This document shows positions 1 through 10,128 of a DNA stretch of 64,000 bases, piece after piece; the first letter of the stretch is position 1; each line of letters opens with the position of its first letter. Both the position numbers and the translations under genes were made by a program. The notes below the pieces were generated by a model, which did no database searches, was not told where the DNA came from, and saw only the letters and a program-made list of their open reading frames with translations. Origin of the DNA: Desmodesmus armatus (lineage: Eukaryota; Chlorophyta; Chlorophyceae; Sphaeropleales; Scenedesmaceae); contig VIIQ02000678.1 of assembly GCA_007449985.2 (NCBI GenBank), positions 55,001 through 119,000 on the forward strand, written 5' to 3'.

Positions 1-476
1 TCCACCCCCCTGATTCTTCAGGTATGGTGCTCATTGTTCAGAGACACTGGGGATACGTATGGCAAGGAAGTGGGCACAGGGGGCACTCAGGAGTTGAGTG
101 CGTGAGGTGCATGGGGTGCAGTGCAGGTACAGTGTGGTGGTGGGGTGCAGTGAGGCAGTACACTGGGTTCTAGCAGCAAACCCAACAGCAGCCCACTACC
201 ACAGTGTGCTAATACCCTTGTACTACCCCTACTAGCAGGTCTGCACGATATAGTCCTGCTCAACTGCTACTAGGGGCAGTGCAAGGGTATCAGCAAGGCC
301 ATTCTGGCGGTAGGGTGTGTGCTGTGGCGCGCGCTTGGGAGTGCTCACATATCTGAGTGCTACAGGGCTTGCGCATGGGCTTGCGCACATGCGTGTGTTG
401 TGCACAGATTACACAAGCAAACTGCCCTTGTCTGGAGTAATTGTCTCATGCATTATGTGTGGACCATGTGGCATCA

Positions 477-529
<53 letters not shown>

Positions 530-660
530 TTCTTTTGGGGAGGGGGACGCGGAGCTTTTGTGCCCTGCTGCTCAGGAGACCTGCAGCAAGGTTGGCCAAC
601 AAGGCCAGCCCCCACAACAACAATCACCGACATGGCAGCTGATTTTGTTTCATGCTGCAG
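1..660. other. Left-edge sequence, no complete gene
   Basis: No coding exon is supported here. The stretch holds a (TG)n microsatellite at about 481-528 and a pyrimidine-rich run ending in an AG at 659-660, which is the 3' splice site of the exon that follows. Open frames across the TG repeat exist in several frames and are low-complexity artefacts. Confidence 0.6.
481..528. repeat. (TG)n microsatellite, about 24 units
   Basis: An uninterrupted TG dinucleotide run lies just upstream of the first exon, inside its presumed intron. Confidence 0.95.
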
Positions 661-810
661 GGCACTGGCTGAGGACCTGCCGCGAGAGGAGGCACCTGCC
701 AGCTGGTGGGATGTTGAGGTTGATGTGGGGCTGCTGGTGGGCATGAACAAGCATGGCTTGCACAACTTTGAGGAGATCCGCAGGGATCCGCCATGGTGGA
801 AGCCTTCCAG
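661..810 (+). CDS. Internal exon of a CHD-like SANT-module protein (partial gene)
   Basis: This is one exon of a gene that is not otherwise resolved. It is bounded by a 3' splice site (TGCTGCAG) and a good donor (CCAG/GTGAGC) and encodes about 49 residues. Key residues are WWD, then LLVG, then NKHGLHNF, then EEIRRDP. This spacing matches the W-W-D / LL-G / KHG / D-P module that follows the helicase in CHD6-9 chromatin remodellers, and the CHD C-terminal module of CHD3/4. A related module occurs in this window at 6860-6941. The exon begins with one base of a split codon and leaves two bases at its end, so it does not join in phase to the first frame of the FYR-domain gene at 3458. It may belong to a gene that starts left of the window, or to the same gene through exons I could not find. 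No helicase motif is present. Confidence 0.6.
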
Positions 811-1308
811 GTGAGCTTGGCACACCCCTCTGAGCTTTGATGGTTTTTTGTATGCATTGTTACTTGCGTACTTTGAGCTGACATGATATGCTATAACGGT
901 ATTGGCAAACCAGCACTGCCATGGTGGCGCGGCTGGTACATATTGGTAACACCAGCACTCCCGTGTGCGCGCCCCCTCCTTTCTTGTCCTGGTGCTTGCC
1001 CCATAAGAGAGCGCAATTGTAGTGTTGGTGGGCCCCGTCGTGCTATCCATGGGGTGATGATGGTAGTGGGGCCACATGCTCCCATTGGGGTGCGTACGCA
1101 GTGCCTCTTCTGACTGAGGACAGTTGCAACAGCTGCATCAATTGATGTCCTCAGTTCAAACTTGAACCCCATTGAGCCCTCCTCACACTCCTCTGTTCTC
1201 TGGCAGTTTGTGGCAATCCATGAAGGCAAATTGCATTTGTTGCATGGTTGTGTCAGACTTTGTCGGACAACACAACCTGAGTAACACAACTGATCGATCT
1301 GGGCAGCG
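811..1308. other. Intron or intergenic, no gene seen
   Basis: I found no exon with a recognisable product and no TGTAA on the + strand here, so I cannot place a 3' end for the left-edge gene. The long frame on the minus strand (about 891-1580) is mostly antisense to bL36 and is rejected. Confidence 0.5.
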
Positions 1309-1650
1309 ATGAAAGTCAGGAAGGCTGTCAAGAAGATATGTGAGCACTGCTTCGTTACCAGACGTCGCGGCAAATTATTTATTATCTGCAAGAAGAACCC
1401 CAGGCACAAACAGCGGCAACTGTTCCACACCAGCGCAACAGCAGGCAGCACAGCAGCAGCAGATGCAGCAGCATCCCTCCGCAGCAGCTGTGATGCCTGC
1501 CACAACAGGTGGCTGTCACAACAAAGCAGTAGTATATATAGCAGTCCAATAAGGTATGCTGCAATAGCTCCCTTCGCCATAGCCCAGCTACTGAGAACTT
1601 GTTCACTCTCAACCAGGCCGGTCCGTTTGCTGCAGGGCCCTGCTGGCTAA
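1309..1650 (+). CDS. Mitochondrial 50S ribosomal protein bL36 (nuclear gene)
   Basis: The first 37 residues are a complete bL36 (RpmJ) zinc ribbon: it starts MKVRKAVKK, and the four zinc ligands are at C11, C14, C27 and H33, ending in HKQRQ. bL36 is a small structural protein of the large ribosomal subunit of bacteria and organelles. The frame runs on for about 76 low-complexity residues (Ala, Ser, Gln). Plant mitochondrial bL36 also starts directly with MKVR and carries a C-terminal extension, so a mitochondrial protein is more likely than a plastid one; plastid bL36 is usually plastid-encoded and short. The tail's exact end is uncertain because a possible donor (AAG/GTATGC) lies near 1553. 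A TGTAA at 1975-1979 gives a plausible 3' end. The gene converges with the Nudix gene. Confidence 0.85.
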   Translation: MKVRKAVKKICEHCFVTRRRGKLFIICKKNPRHKQRQLFHTSATAGSTAAADAAASLRSSCDACHNRWLSQQSSSIYSSPIRYAAIAPFAIAQLLRTCSLSTRPVRLLQGPAG

Positions 1651-1974
1651 CCGCCACACAGCATCGATAGGCGAGATGTACTGGCTGGCAAGCCAACAGC
1701 AATGACAGCTAGGGGACAGGCTGCAGTAGCTATGATTCACTGTATGATAAGGAGTTGAGCGAACGGGGGGGGGGGGGAGACTGGGGGGAGGTCTTTTTGA
1801 GGACGGCTGGGGGCTAGGGTCCGCATTGGGCGCTGTTGGTTCGAGTTGGATGCAGTTGCGTGTTGGCCAGCTCAGCTTGGCACTTGCTAGCTCAGCTGTT
1901 GGCCATTTGTGTGTTTTTGGTTCTGCATGGTGATGTAGCCGGTCTGGCACAGCATCCTGCAGATGCAGAGCTGC

Positions 1975-1979
1975 TGTAA
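1975..1979 (+). terminator. TGTAA polyadenylation signal, bL36 gene
   Basis: Chlorophyte-type TGTAA about 325 bp after the bL36 stop codon, the first one on this strand after the gene. Confidence 0.55.
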
Positions 1980-2184
1980 CACAGGCATGCGTGCAAAGAT
2001 TGCACAGCGCAGCATGGTGCCGTGAATCCCAATGCAGCCACTGCTTACTCACGCAATGTTGCCACGCAGCTGCAGTCCCGACAAAGCTGGGCCATGCTGT
2101 GATTGCCAAAGTGACCAACCCATGAACCAAGTGTACAGCCGCCAAGATGCAGCACAGCCAGACAGCTCTCCGCCCTTGATAGCA

Positions 2185-2189
2185 TTACA
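2185..2189 (-). terminator. TGTAA polyadenylation signal, Nudix gene
   Basis: TTACA on the plus strand (TGTAA on the minus strand) 45 bp after the Nudix stop codon. Confidence 0.7.
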
Positions 2190-2233
2190 AGTAACATTGC
2201 ATCAAATCATCGTGCAGCTACTTTATGCAATTG

Positions 2234-3367
2234 CTAGCTGGCGGGTGTACTGCCTTCGCCCATGGCCTGCAGCACCGGTTGCACTAGCGGGATGTCTGCA
2301 GCAGGCATGGCATAGTCCTGCAGCTGCCGTGCTGACACCCACGCCAGCTGCTGACCCTCGACACCGTGCAGCTCACCACACCACCGGCGACACACTGCAG
2401 CAGCAGCAGCAGCAGCAGTAAAAGCACACACATGCTCAGCTTGTCGTCATCAGCTGCAGACCGTACAATACATCAAGAAGACACGCACCAGCAAGGCAGT
2501 TGGTTTGTGCACATGGTCACTGCCTGTGTGCACATGCTCACTGCACCTACTGCACATGGGTGTCAGGGGACCGTAGAAGGGGACATACATCCAAGGGGAC
2601 ATACATCCAGCAAATGAGCACACACGTTAGTTGCAGGGGATGTATTCACTGCTGCTGCAACTGCACGCACCGTAAAGTGGCATCAGTAAATGGAATGTGT
2701 CGTAGGTGTGGGATGCAAATGTGAGGGGTTGCAGGTCTCTTGGCTCAACCTGCGCACCAAACGGACAGTCAGCCAAGTGGTTGAATTACTGAGGGAATGT
2801 GTGGGCCCTGGTGCTGCTGCTGCTGGTGGTGGTGGCGGTCTGTGCCGCAGTACAACCAGCTGGTTGATGCCTTACGGCAGATAGTTGATATGCTGGGCTC
2901 TGGGTTGCGATCAGCACTAGTACCTGTATATTGAGCTCTTCTTTGAGCTCCCGGCACAGTGCTGTCTCAGGAGTCTCGCCTGCATCAACCTGAGCATGGC
3001 AAAGGATAGTCTGCATGTCTTACAGTGAGCACCTGTTGAGCACTGCCTGTGTGTGCTGCGTAGCCAAATGCATCACCTTACCACCTGGGAACTCCCATAG
3101 ACCAGCCATAGCCTTGCCCTGGGGACGCTGCGCAAGCAGAACGCGTTGCTGGTTGTCTACGAGGGCTACTGCTACCACCAGCACCAACTTGGTTTGCTGC
3201 TGATGCTGGATCTGTCGAGCAGTAGCTGCAGTGGCACAGTGTTGCTTGCTGTGACCAAGATGGCGTTGTTGCAATGGAGAATATAATTGTCTTTGTTGAC
3301 GCGCGAAGGGCCCCAGCCTGTTGACGACGCTGCTCCTGCCAAACAGGCCCGCGATCTGGCAGGTCAT
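2234..3367 (-). CDS. MutT-type Nudix hydrolase (8-oxo-dGTP diphosphatase-like), organelle-targeted
   Basis: Four exons join in phase: 3367-3077, 2991-2926, 2749-2671 and 2394-2234, giving 198 residues. The Nudix box GX5EX7REUXEE is complete across exons 1-2: G96, E102, R110-E111 and E114-E115; the usual following Gly is Asn117. The core before it (LLAQRP then GLWEFPGGK) and the later parts (HLLMPLY, EGQQLAWV, MPAADIPLV) match the bacterial MutT branch that removes 8-oxo-dGTP from the nucleotide pool. Residues 1-60 are basic, rich in Gln/Ser/Ala and poor in acidic residues, which suggests a mitochondrial or plastid targeting peptide. The start is the first true ATG; an in-frame GTG two codons upstream was not used. 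The start codon lies 90 bp from the ATG proposed for the divergent FYR-domain gene. Substrate is inferred from the family only. Confidence 0.9.
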
Positions 3368-3457
3368 GGTCACGTCGTATTGTCCATCCAGCGCATGCTA
3401 GCGTTGTAATTTGACTTCACAAAACGTTCCTGATTGCTGGTTTACCGCTGTTCCCAA

Positions 3458-6400
3458 ATGCAGCACCCAGTCAAACTGCCAGCCTGTCACAAGTTGACCG
3501 TCTGCCCCTATCCTGTGCTGCAGGGCTACCATGCAAGGCTTGGCCAACAGACTGCAGCACATGCAGCATCTGACAGCGACAGCAGAGATGCAGCAGCACC
3601 AGCATCTGCCGATGACCCTGGCCCTCAGACGACATCCTCAGCACGCGCACCAGGCAGCTGTTCTCCCTCTTAGCACAAGCAGTAGTACTGGCCGAATCCC
3701 AGGGCCTGCTCATGCCCCTACCAGGCGAAGGACTGGCCCTATCAGAGCGCCTCCTACAGCTGCCGCCCTCAGCCGGCCACGTAGCAGCAGGAGAGATGCT
3801 CATCGATGAGATTCTCTGGCAGGAAGAGGATCAAGCTCTTTTAGAGGATCTCCTCTGTGCTGACGAGGCCTCAGATGATGAAAGCGACTCGGAAGCCGAG
3901 GGTGCATATGCAGCATACAGCCGTGGCAGGGGCCGTGGGCGCGGCCGGCGGGGCCGCGGCCGCGGCCGCAGCCGCACAAGCAAGGCGGAGCGGCTGGCCG
4001 CGGAGGCTGCTGCCTTTGGTGCGATGGTAACCTCATCGGCCCAACCTGCTGCTGGGGATGATGAGGGGGATGAGGGCGGCTTTGGGCGGCGGCGGGTGCA
4101 CAAGCCCAACAGCAGATATGCGGACCATGTGCTGATTCCGGTGGTGGTGGGCGATGGGCACCATGGCGGGGGTGTGGGGCAGCATGCGGAGGTGAGGGGG
4201 CCTGTGGGTCGCAGCTGTTGCCTGGCTTGCTGGAAGGTCATAACTGTGTTGCTGGTGTGAGTCAAACCCAGTCAGCAACCTTATCAGCTGCTTGGTCGTC
4301 TGGGGAGATGTAGTGTGGGTGCGATTGCAGTGAGGCTAGATGGTGTGTTGTGGGTGGGGTTGGTGCACGCTCGCAGCACTCTCAGTTAGCAAAGTATCTG
4401 GGTGCCAGACAGCGAAGTCTGCCTTGTCTTACATGCCTTGACAGCCACCCACACACAAGTGGCTAACACGTGGCTGAGCTTCTTGCGCATGATTACTGCC
4501 GCACAGCAGCGCGAGGGGCTGACACCCGGGCGGGGGATTATACTTCTGAAGGTGGCAGAGCTGATCTGTTGCGCAAGCAGCTGTGCTAGGATTGGCTTTG
4601 TCGCCCGTGCAAACCGCACACAACCCAATGTCATGCTGTGCACGTGCAGGCGACAAGTACGTTCTGCCAAGCCGTGTTGTGTTGGTGTTGTGTGCAGGCC
4701 AAGGCAGACTCAGGCAAGAAGCAGCGGAAGGACCTTCTCGCCCTGCTGTTCACCTGGGGCATGCCCGGCAGCAAGCAGCCTGCAGGGGAGGGAGGTGCAG
4801 CAGCAGCAGCAGCAGCAGCAGCAGGGGATGCGTCAGAGGGGGCTGCTGCAGCTGGGGAGGCAGGGGGTGGGGCAGCAGGGGAGCCGTACGACTGGCAGGC
4901 CTGGGGTGGGCGTGGTGATGTGGCGGCAGGGAGCCTGGCTGGTGCAAGTGACAGGGAGCTGACGGCTTTGCTCAAGGTCAGTTGGTGTGGGTGTTGTGTT
5001 TGGGTGGGGTAGAGGGAAGGGGGAGGGGGGTGTCCAGGCGTTGGGTTGGCTGACTGCGCTTGATCCTTGGGTGAGCGGGGGGGGGGGGGGGAGATAAAGG
5101 CGTTGAGGTGGTTTGGGACATGCAGCAGGGAGGAGGGTTTGCCTCTGGCAGCAGGGGGGGTGGGGGAGCAGTTACAGCTCACGTTGCTGTGAGGAAGAGC
5201 TGTGGTATGTTGTGTGTGCCTTCGCTGGTGTTGAGCGCCAAGACATGGGGCGCAGGAACATGATGTGTTTCTGTACATACTGGCGACAGCTGGGTTGCAG
5301 CTTGCCACTGCAGCCACTCCAAGAATTTCTGCCGGTCATGCCTGCTGTGCAGGGTGGTAGGCACCCAGTCCTGTTGCCCACCACCCAGTTCTGTTGCTGA
5401 GCTAAAGACTTGCCAATGAATGCAACAGCTTGCATCTCCAATCTTCCTGGCGTACCTTTGCCCTGACTCAACCACTGCTGTGCTGTGCTGTGCTGCTGTG
5501 GTCGCTTCGGCGGCCTTGACCAACCACTGCGTTGCTGTGTTTCTTTTCCTATTCGCTGTTTGCTAGGAGCTTATGTCAGAGATGGAGGCCCTTCAAGCTG
5601 CACCCAGTGGGTCCAAGCCCCGCAACGCACACGCCCCCACCTGCGAGTGTGTGGTGTGCGTGGCCAGGCGGCGAGCAGAGGAGCGGCGGCAGCAGCGCGC
5701 TGCGTCTGCTGGTGGCAGCGAGGGTGACGGGGATGCGGCAGCAGAGGGCGGGGCGGACGCTGAAGAGGGCGAGGAGCAAAATGAGGCAGCTGGGCCTTCA
5801 GACAGGCAGCAGGTGAAGGCTGAGGTGAGTGTTAGGCCTGGGCTAGGGGACAGAGCAGGAGTGGGGGGGGGGGGTGTGAAGTGTGTAGCATGGGGGGGGG
5901 GGGATGTTGTGGCATTGGGCAGCAGGAGGCGGGGGCGACATACATGCAGCAGGTGAAGGCTGAGGTGAGTGTTGGGGGTAGAGCAGGACATGTAAGGAGG
6001 GGCGGGTGGTTACGTGTGCACCGGGGGGGGGGGAGGTGAGGATGGGCAGGAGGCAGCGGGGCCGACAGACAGGCGGCAGGTGAAGGCTGAGGTGAGTGTT
6101 AGGACTGGGCTGGGGGACAGAGCAGGGCTTGTGAGGGGGGTGGGGTGGGGCAGGAGGTGTGCATCGGGGAGGGGGGGAGGGGGAGTTGTGTGTATGGCAG
6201 CAGGAGGCGGGGCCGACAGACGTGCAGCAGGTGAAGGCTGAGGTGAGTGTTAGAGGTAGAGCAGGACCTGTGAGAGGGGGGCGGGTGGTGAAGTGTGTAG
6301 CACGGGGGGGTCAGCTGGAGGCGGGGCCGACAGACAGATGGTGGTGAAGTGTGCAGCTCGTGGATTGTTGTCTGGCTGAGGTGAGTACTAGGGGCAGGGT

Positions 6401-9400
6401 AGGGCCGTTGAGGGACCGGATGGGTGCAGTATGCAACAGGGGGAAGGGGGCTGGCGATGGCAGCGCAGTCCACATCAGTATCCATGCCTCCTTCCCTGCC
6501 TCTCCCCCCCCCCCCCTTCCCATCCCACCCTCCCGCCACAGCAGGCTCCGGGCAGTGGAGCGCATTTTGCATGCAGAGGGCGGTGTGAAGATTGCGATGG
6601 TGCACTGCCACTCTGTTTGCTGCCGGACAGCCACTTCAATTGCTTCGCCCCACATGCACTCACATGGTCATCATCCCCCTATCCCTGTTGCCCCACTCGA
6701 TCACCCCCACCCCACCCACCCAGACCCTGACTGGTGCGGCTGCCTCAAGGCTTCAGGAGCGTCTAGAGATGCTGGCCGCATTCAGGGCTGCACAGCAGGA
6801 GCTGCCAGACACCTGGCACGTTCAGGCCAAGAGCACCGCTGCGGCCAAGGAGCTGCCCCCTGGTGGACCTCTGTGCATGACGCTGCACTGGTGAAGGGGG
6901 TGCTGCGCCACGGCTTTGGCAACTGGACTGCCATGTTTGAGGTGGGTTTGAGTGGGGGGGGGGGGGAGGGGGGAAGCAAGGGGGGGTGTCTGATTGACGT
7001 CCGTGCATGACGCTGCACTGGTGAAGGGGGTGCTGCAACACGGCTTTGGACAGCCATGTTTGCGGTGGGTGTGGAGGGGGTGGAGTGGGGAGGCAGAGAT
7101 GCGGGGGTGGCGTGTGGGGGGCGGGAGGGGGGGGGGTACAATTGGTGTACTGGTGAAGGGGGTGCTACGACACGGCTTTGGCAACTGGACGGCCATGTTT
7201 GAGGTGGGGGCATAGTGCTTTGTTTTGGATCTCTTTGGTTGCATTACTGGGGATATGGTTGCTAGGGGCGGGTTGCCAATTGTGTGGGTGTGGTGGTTGT
7301 CGTCGGCTGGCAGTAGGAGGCCCTGCTATCTTGCTGCTTTGGAAGCACAAAAGCAGCACGCCTTACCACAAAGCACCGATTGTGTATGCGTGGGAAGGGG
7401 GGGGGATGATGATGCGTGGTAGGTTGCAGCCTTGGACTGTTTGAGTCTGTTTGCGCTGCTCCCTCTGTTCAACAACTTGGTGCCGTTGTCAACAGTGTGA
7501 GCCTAGTGACGCCTGCACTGGCATGTGGCTGCCTTGTGCTGTCTTGCTGCCCTGCTGCAATGCACCCCACAGGACGAGTCCCTCCCCTTCAAGTCTGCCG
7601 CCAGTCACTTTGGCTACGACGTGGACACAGGGCCAGCAGCAGCAGCAGCAGCAGCGGCTTCCAAGGGTGGTGGCAGGGGCGGCAAGGCCGCAGGCAGCGG
7701 CCTGCCAGAATGGATGCCGGACCCCCGCGCCCTGCAGAAACGCATCAAGAGTATCGTCCTGCAACTCAAACGCATGCTGACACGCCGGACTGAATTCAAA
7801 CAGTCAGGGGTTGCTGCCGCTGGCGGTACTGCTGCCGCTGCTGGTGCTGCAGCCCCGCAACGGTCAGCGGGAGCAGCACTGCTGCAGCAGCAGCTGGGGC
7901 GGCTGCCGCCGCCCAACCCCGCTGCTGCCGCTGTCGTGTCCCAGCTTGCGCAGAAGGTTGGCACAGGGCCAGCACTAGCACAGGCCTTGCAGGCTGCTGC
8001 TGCACAAGGCCGGCCGGAGCTGCTAGCCGAATATGTTCGGCAGCAGGCGGCTGCGCAGTTGACCGCTCAACAAGCTACCGGGGCCCCCGGGGCGGGGGCG
8101 GGGGCGGGATCCCTACTGGGGAAGAGGGGTGCAGCAGCGGCAGGACTGCCGGAGGGAGGGGGTGCGGCCCGTGGTGCCCCTGGTGGGGTAGGCGGGGGCG
8201 CTGCAGCAGCAGCAGCAGCAGCGGCAGCAGCGGCAGGTGGGGGTGGGGGTCAGCAGGCATTGAGTCCTGAGGGTGCAGTGCGGCTAGCGCGTAGCTTGCC
8301 GGTGGTGAAGCGTGATGGGGCGGGGGCCCCTGTGCTGCCGCTGGTGCTTTCGAAAGACCTGATGGTGATTGCGCTGGGCAGGTGAGCGGCGGCGGAACTA
8401 TCTACAAATATACTAGCTGCTGCTGCGCCCTGGATGCTAGCTCACAAGAGAGGACTATGCACCTCACACCTCCCTACCTCAAGTGCCAGCTGACCTTCAG
8501 CATGTGCACTGTGTGTTATGCGCTGTGCGCTGTACCCCCTGCAGGGTTGAATCTGTCCACTCAGCCTTCCACAGCCCGCAGCACATATTCCCAGTGGGCT
8601 ACATCGCCACCTGCAGCTACCCCAGCCTGGTCACTCCAGGGGCCGGCACCCGCTACACCACCACCATTGCTGAGAGTGGTCAGGGCACTGCGCTGTTTGT
8701 GATTGTGGCAGCTGACGCGCCCGGCAAGCAGTGGGTGGCCACGTCAGCGGCAGGTAGGCGATGCGGCCAAAATGCGTGCTGATTGCCTGTCAGCAGGGCA
8801 AGGAACGGAGTGGGTTGTTGACCTTCTCAGACAGAATCAATTCACCACGTCCTCAGTCTGCGACACACAGAGCTATGGCAACCCAAGCCTGCAGCTGGCA
8901 AAGAGCGGCATATCTGGGGGCATAGTCGAATGCGCAGGGGCTTGTTGCTGATTTGCTCAGGCCACAGTTGCTGGGCAAGGTGCCGACAAAGCTTATCATG
9001 GTTGCAACGAAGGCATGTGCTACCGCCTTGTGCAAAGAGCCCCTGCGCATGCACGCCACATGTGCATGTCTGCTTGCATATCATAGCCTGTAGGGTGTTG
9101 CTGGAACGCCTCCCCCTCCCCCCCGTGTTAGTGTGCAGCATGCTGCCCCCTTGATGGCGTGGTGTGCTGTGGTGTGCTGCAGGTGTGTGGCAGCAGGTGC
9201 GGGCGCAAGTGCAGGCCGTGCAGCAGCAGGCTTTGGCGGCGCCTCCTGTTGACGGGGTGACGCAGATGGGCCTGGCTCACCCACTGGTGTCGATGCTGAT
9301 ACAGGTTTGTCAGCACCCCTGGCACTCTTGATCCACCCTTATGAATGTGTTGTTACGCGCACCAACAAAGCCTACTAAAGCCGGTCTAGCAAAGGCCTGA

Positions 9401-10128
9401 GACAATTGTTTTGTCGTGGTGTCACTGTGCTTGCTGTAGGCAAGGCCACACATGCCTAGCCCAGGGAACTGCAATGTATCATGCTGCTGGAATTGTGCCA
9501 GTATCTTTCACGCGTCTGCAACAGCAGGCTTCTGTGTTCAGCTGCGACACCCAGCTAGCTGCGCTGTTGTGTATTTGCTGCTGTTTCCTGCTGGCAGGAG
9601 CTGCCTGGTGCTTCAGCCTGCCAAGGGTTCAGGCCTGAGTTGTCCCCAGCACCACCACTGCTGACAGCAGCTATCAGGCAGCAGCAGCAGCAGCAGCAGC
9701 AGGCGGTTCTGGCAGCGCAACAGCAGCAGCAGCAGCAGGCGGTTCTGGCAGTGCAGCAGCAGAAGCAGCAGCAGGCGGTTCTGGCAGTGCAGCAGCAGAA
9801 GCATCAAGCAGGTGGTCAAGCAGGGGCAGTCCCTGCAGCAGCTGCTGCTGGGGTACAGGCAGGGGCAGGGCCTGGTGCCCTACAACAGCAGCAGCAGCGG
9901 GTGTTGGCAGCGCAGATGATGCAGCAGCGGCTGGCACAGGCTGCGGCGTCGCAACAGCAGGCGCTGCAGCAGCTGCAACAGCAGCAGCATGCCATGCAGC
10001 AAGCAGCGGGGGCGCCAGGGGCAGGAGCGTCTGCAGCTGTGCAGCAGCAGTTGCTGATGCAGCAGCAGCAGCTGTTGGCTCGTGCAGCCGGCGCCCAACA
10101 GCAGCAGCAGCAGGGCCCCCCGCAATAG
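3458..10128 (+). CDS. Chromatin-associated protein with SANT/CHD C-terminal-like, FYRN and FYRC domains
   Basis: Supported exons: 3458-4191, 4698-4976, 5567-5824, mini-exons 5926-5964, 6050-6091 and 6204-6242, then 6724-6941, 7573-8381, 8545-8753, 9183-9304 and 9598-10128 (stop TAG). All junctions are in phase. One exon between 6380 and 6724 is unresolved. In order: Ser/Asp-rich start; acidic stretch; RGRGRGRRGRGRGRSR patch (about 3918-3980, AT-hook-like); Cys motif CECVVC with ARRRAEERR (about 5640-5690); SANT-like module WW...HDAALVKGVLRHGFGNW (6860-6941) continuing into LPEWMPDPRALQKRI (about 7700), like the CHD SANT-SLIDE linker; FYRN (FHSPQHIFPVGY, 8570-8610); FYRC (VWQQV, then HPLVSMLIQELPGA, 9183-9615); polyQ tail. 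FYRN/FYRC pairs occur in trithorax-type methyltransferases and JmjC demethylases, but neither catalytic domain is seen. The frame needs one extra C at about 3622 and one at about 6856. ATG 3458 is in frame but unproven; the first exon could begin at a 3' splice site at 3523. Confidence 0.72.
5783..6380 (+). repeat. Tandem mini-exon repeats, five copies of about 127-151 bp
   Basis: Each unit ends with an exon-like block of 39-42 bp followed by GTGAGT. Blocks lie at 5783-5824 (end of a larger exon), 5926-5964, 6050-6091, 6204-6242 and a degenerate one ending at 6380. Copies 2-4 are preceded by CAG, so each is a complete phase-0 mini-exon. Encoded blocks read EAAGPSDRQQVKAE, EAGATYMQQVKAE, EAAGPTDRRQVKAE and EAGPTDVQQVKAE. 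The fifth copy has an in-frame stop after the PTDRWW stretch. Confidence 0.85.
6866..7210 (+). repeat. Partial tandem copies of the SANT exon
   Basis: The 3' half of the SANT exon (6866-6941) recurs at about 7002-7067, where it is damaged in the middle, and at about 7149-7210, nearly intact with FE/GTGGGG at its end. G-rich spacers separate the copies. Only the first copy has a good 3' splice site in front. Confidence 0.85.
9680..10110 (+). repeat. CAG-rich tract encoding polyglutamine tail
   Basis: Blocks of CAG/CAA with Ala, Val and Met codons form the C-terminus of the FYR-domain protein. A short unit reading QQQQQQAVLA is repeated about four times at 9678-9800. Confidence 0.9.

Noticed and set aside
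891..1580. Open frame of 229 codons on the minus strand with hydrophobic runs
   Set aside because: Much of it is antisense to the bL36 gene, and the hydrophobic stretches mirror the Gln/Ala-rich tail.
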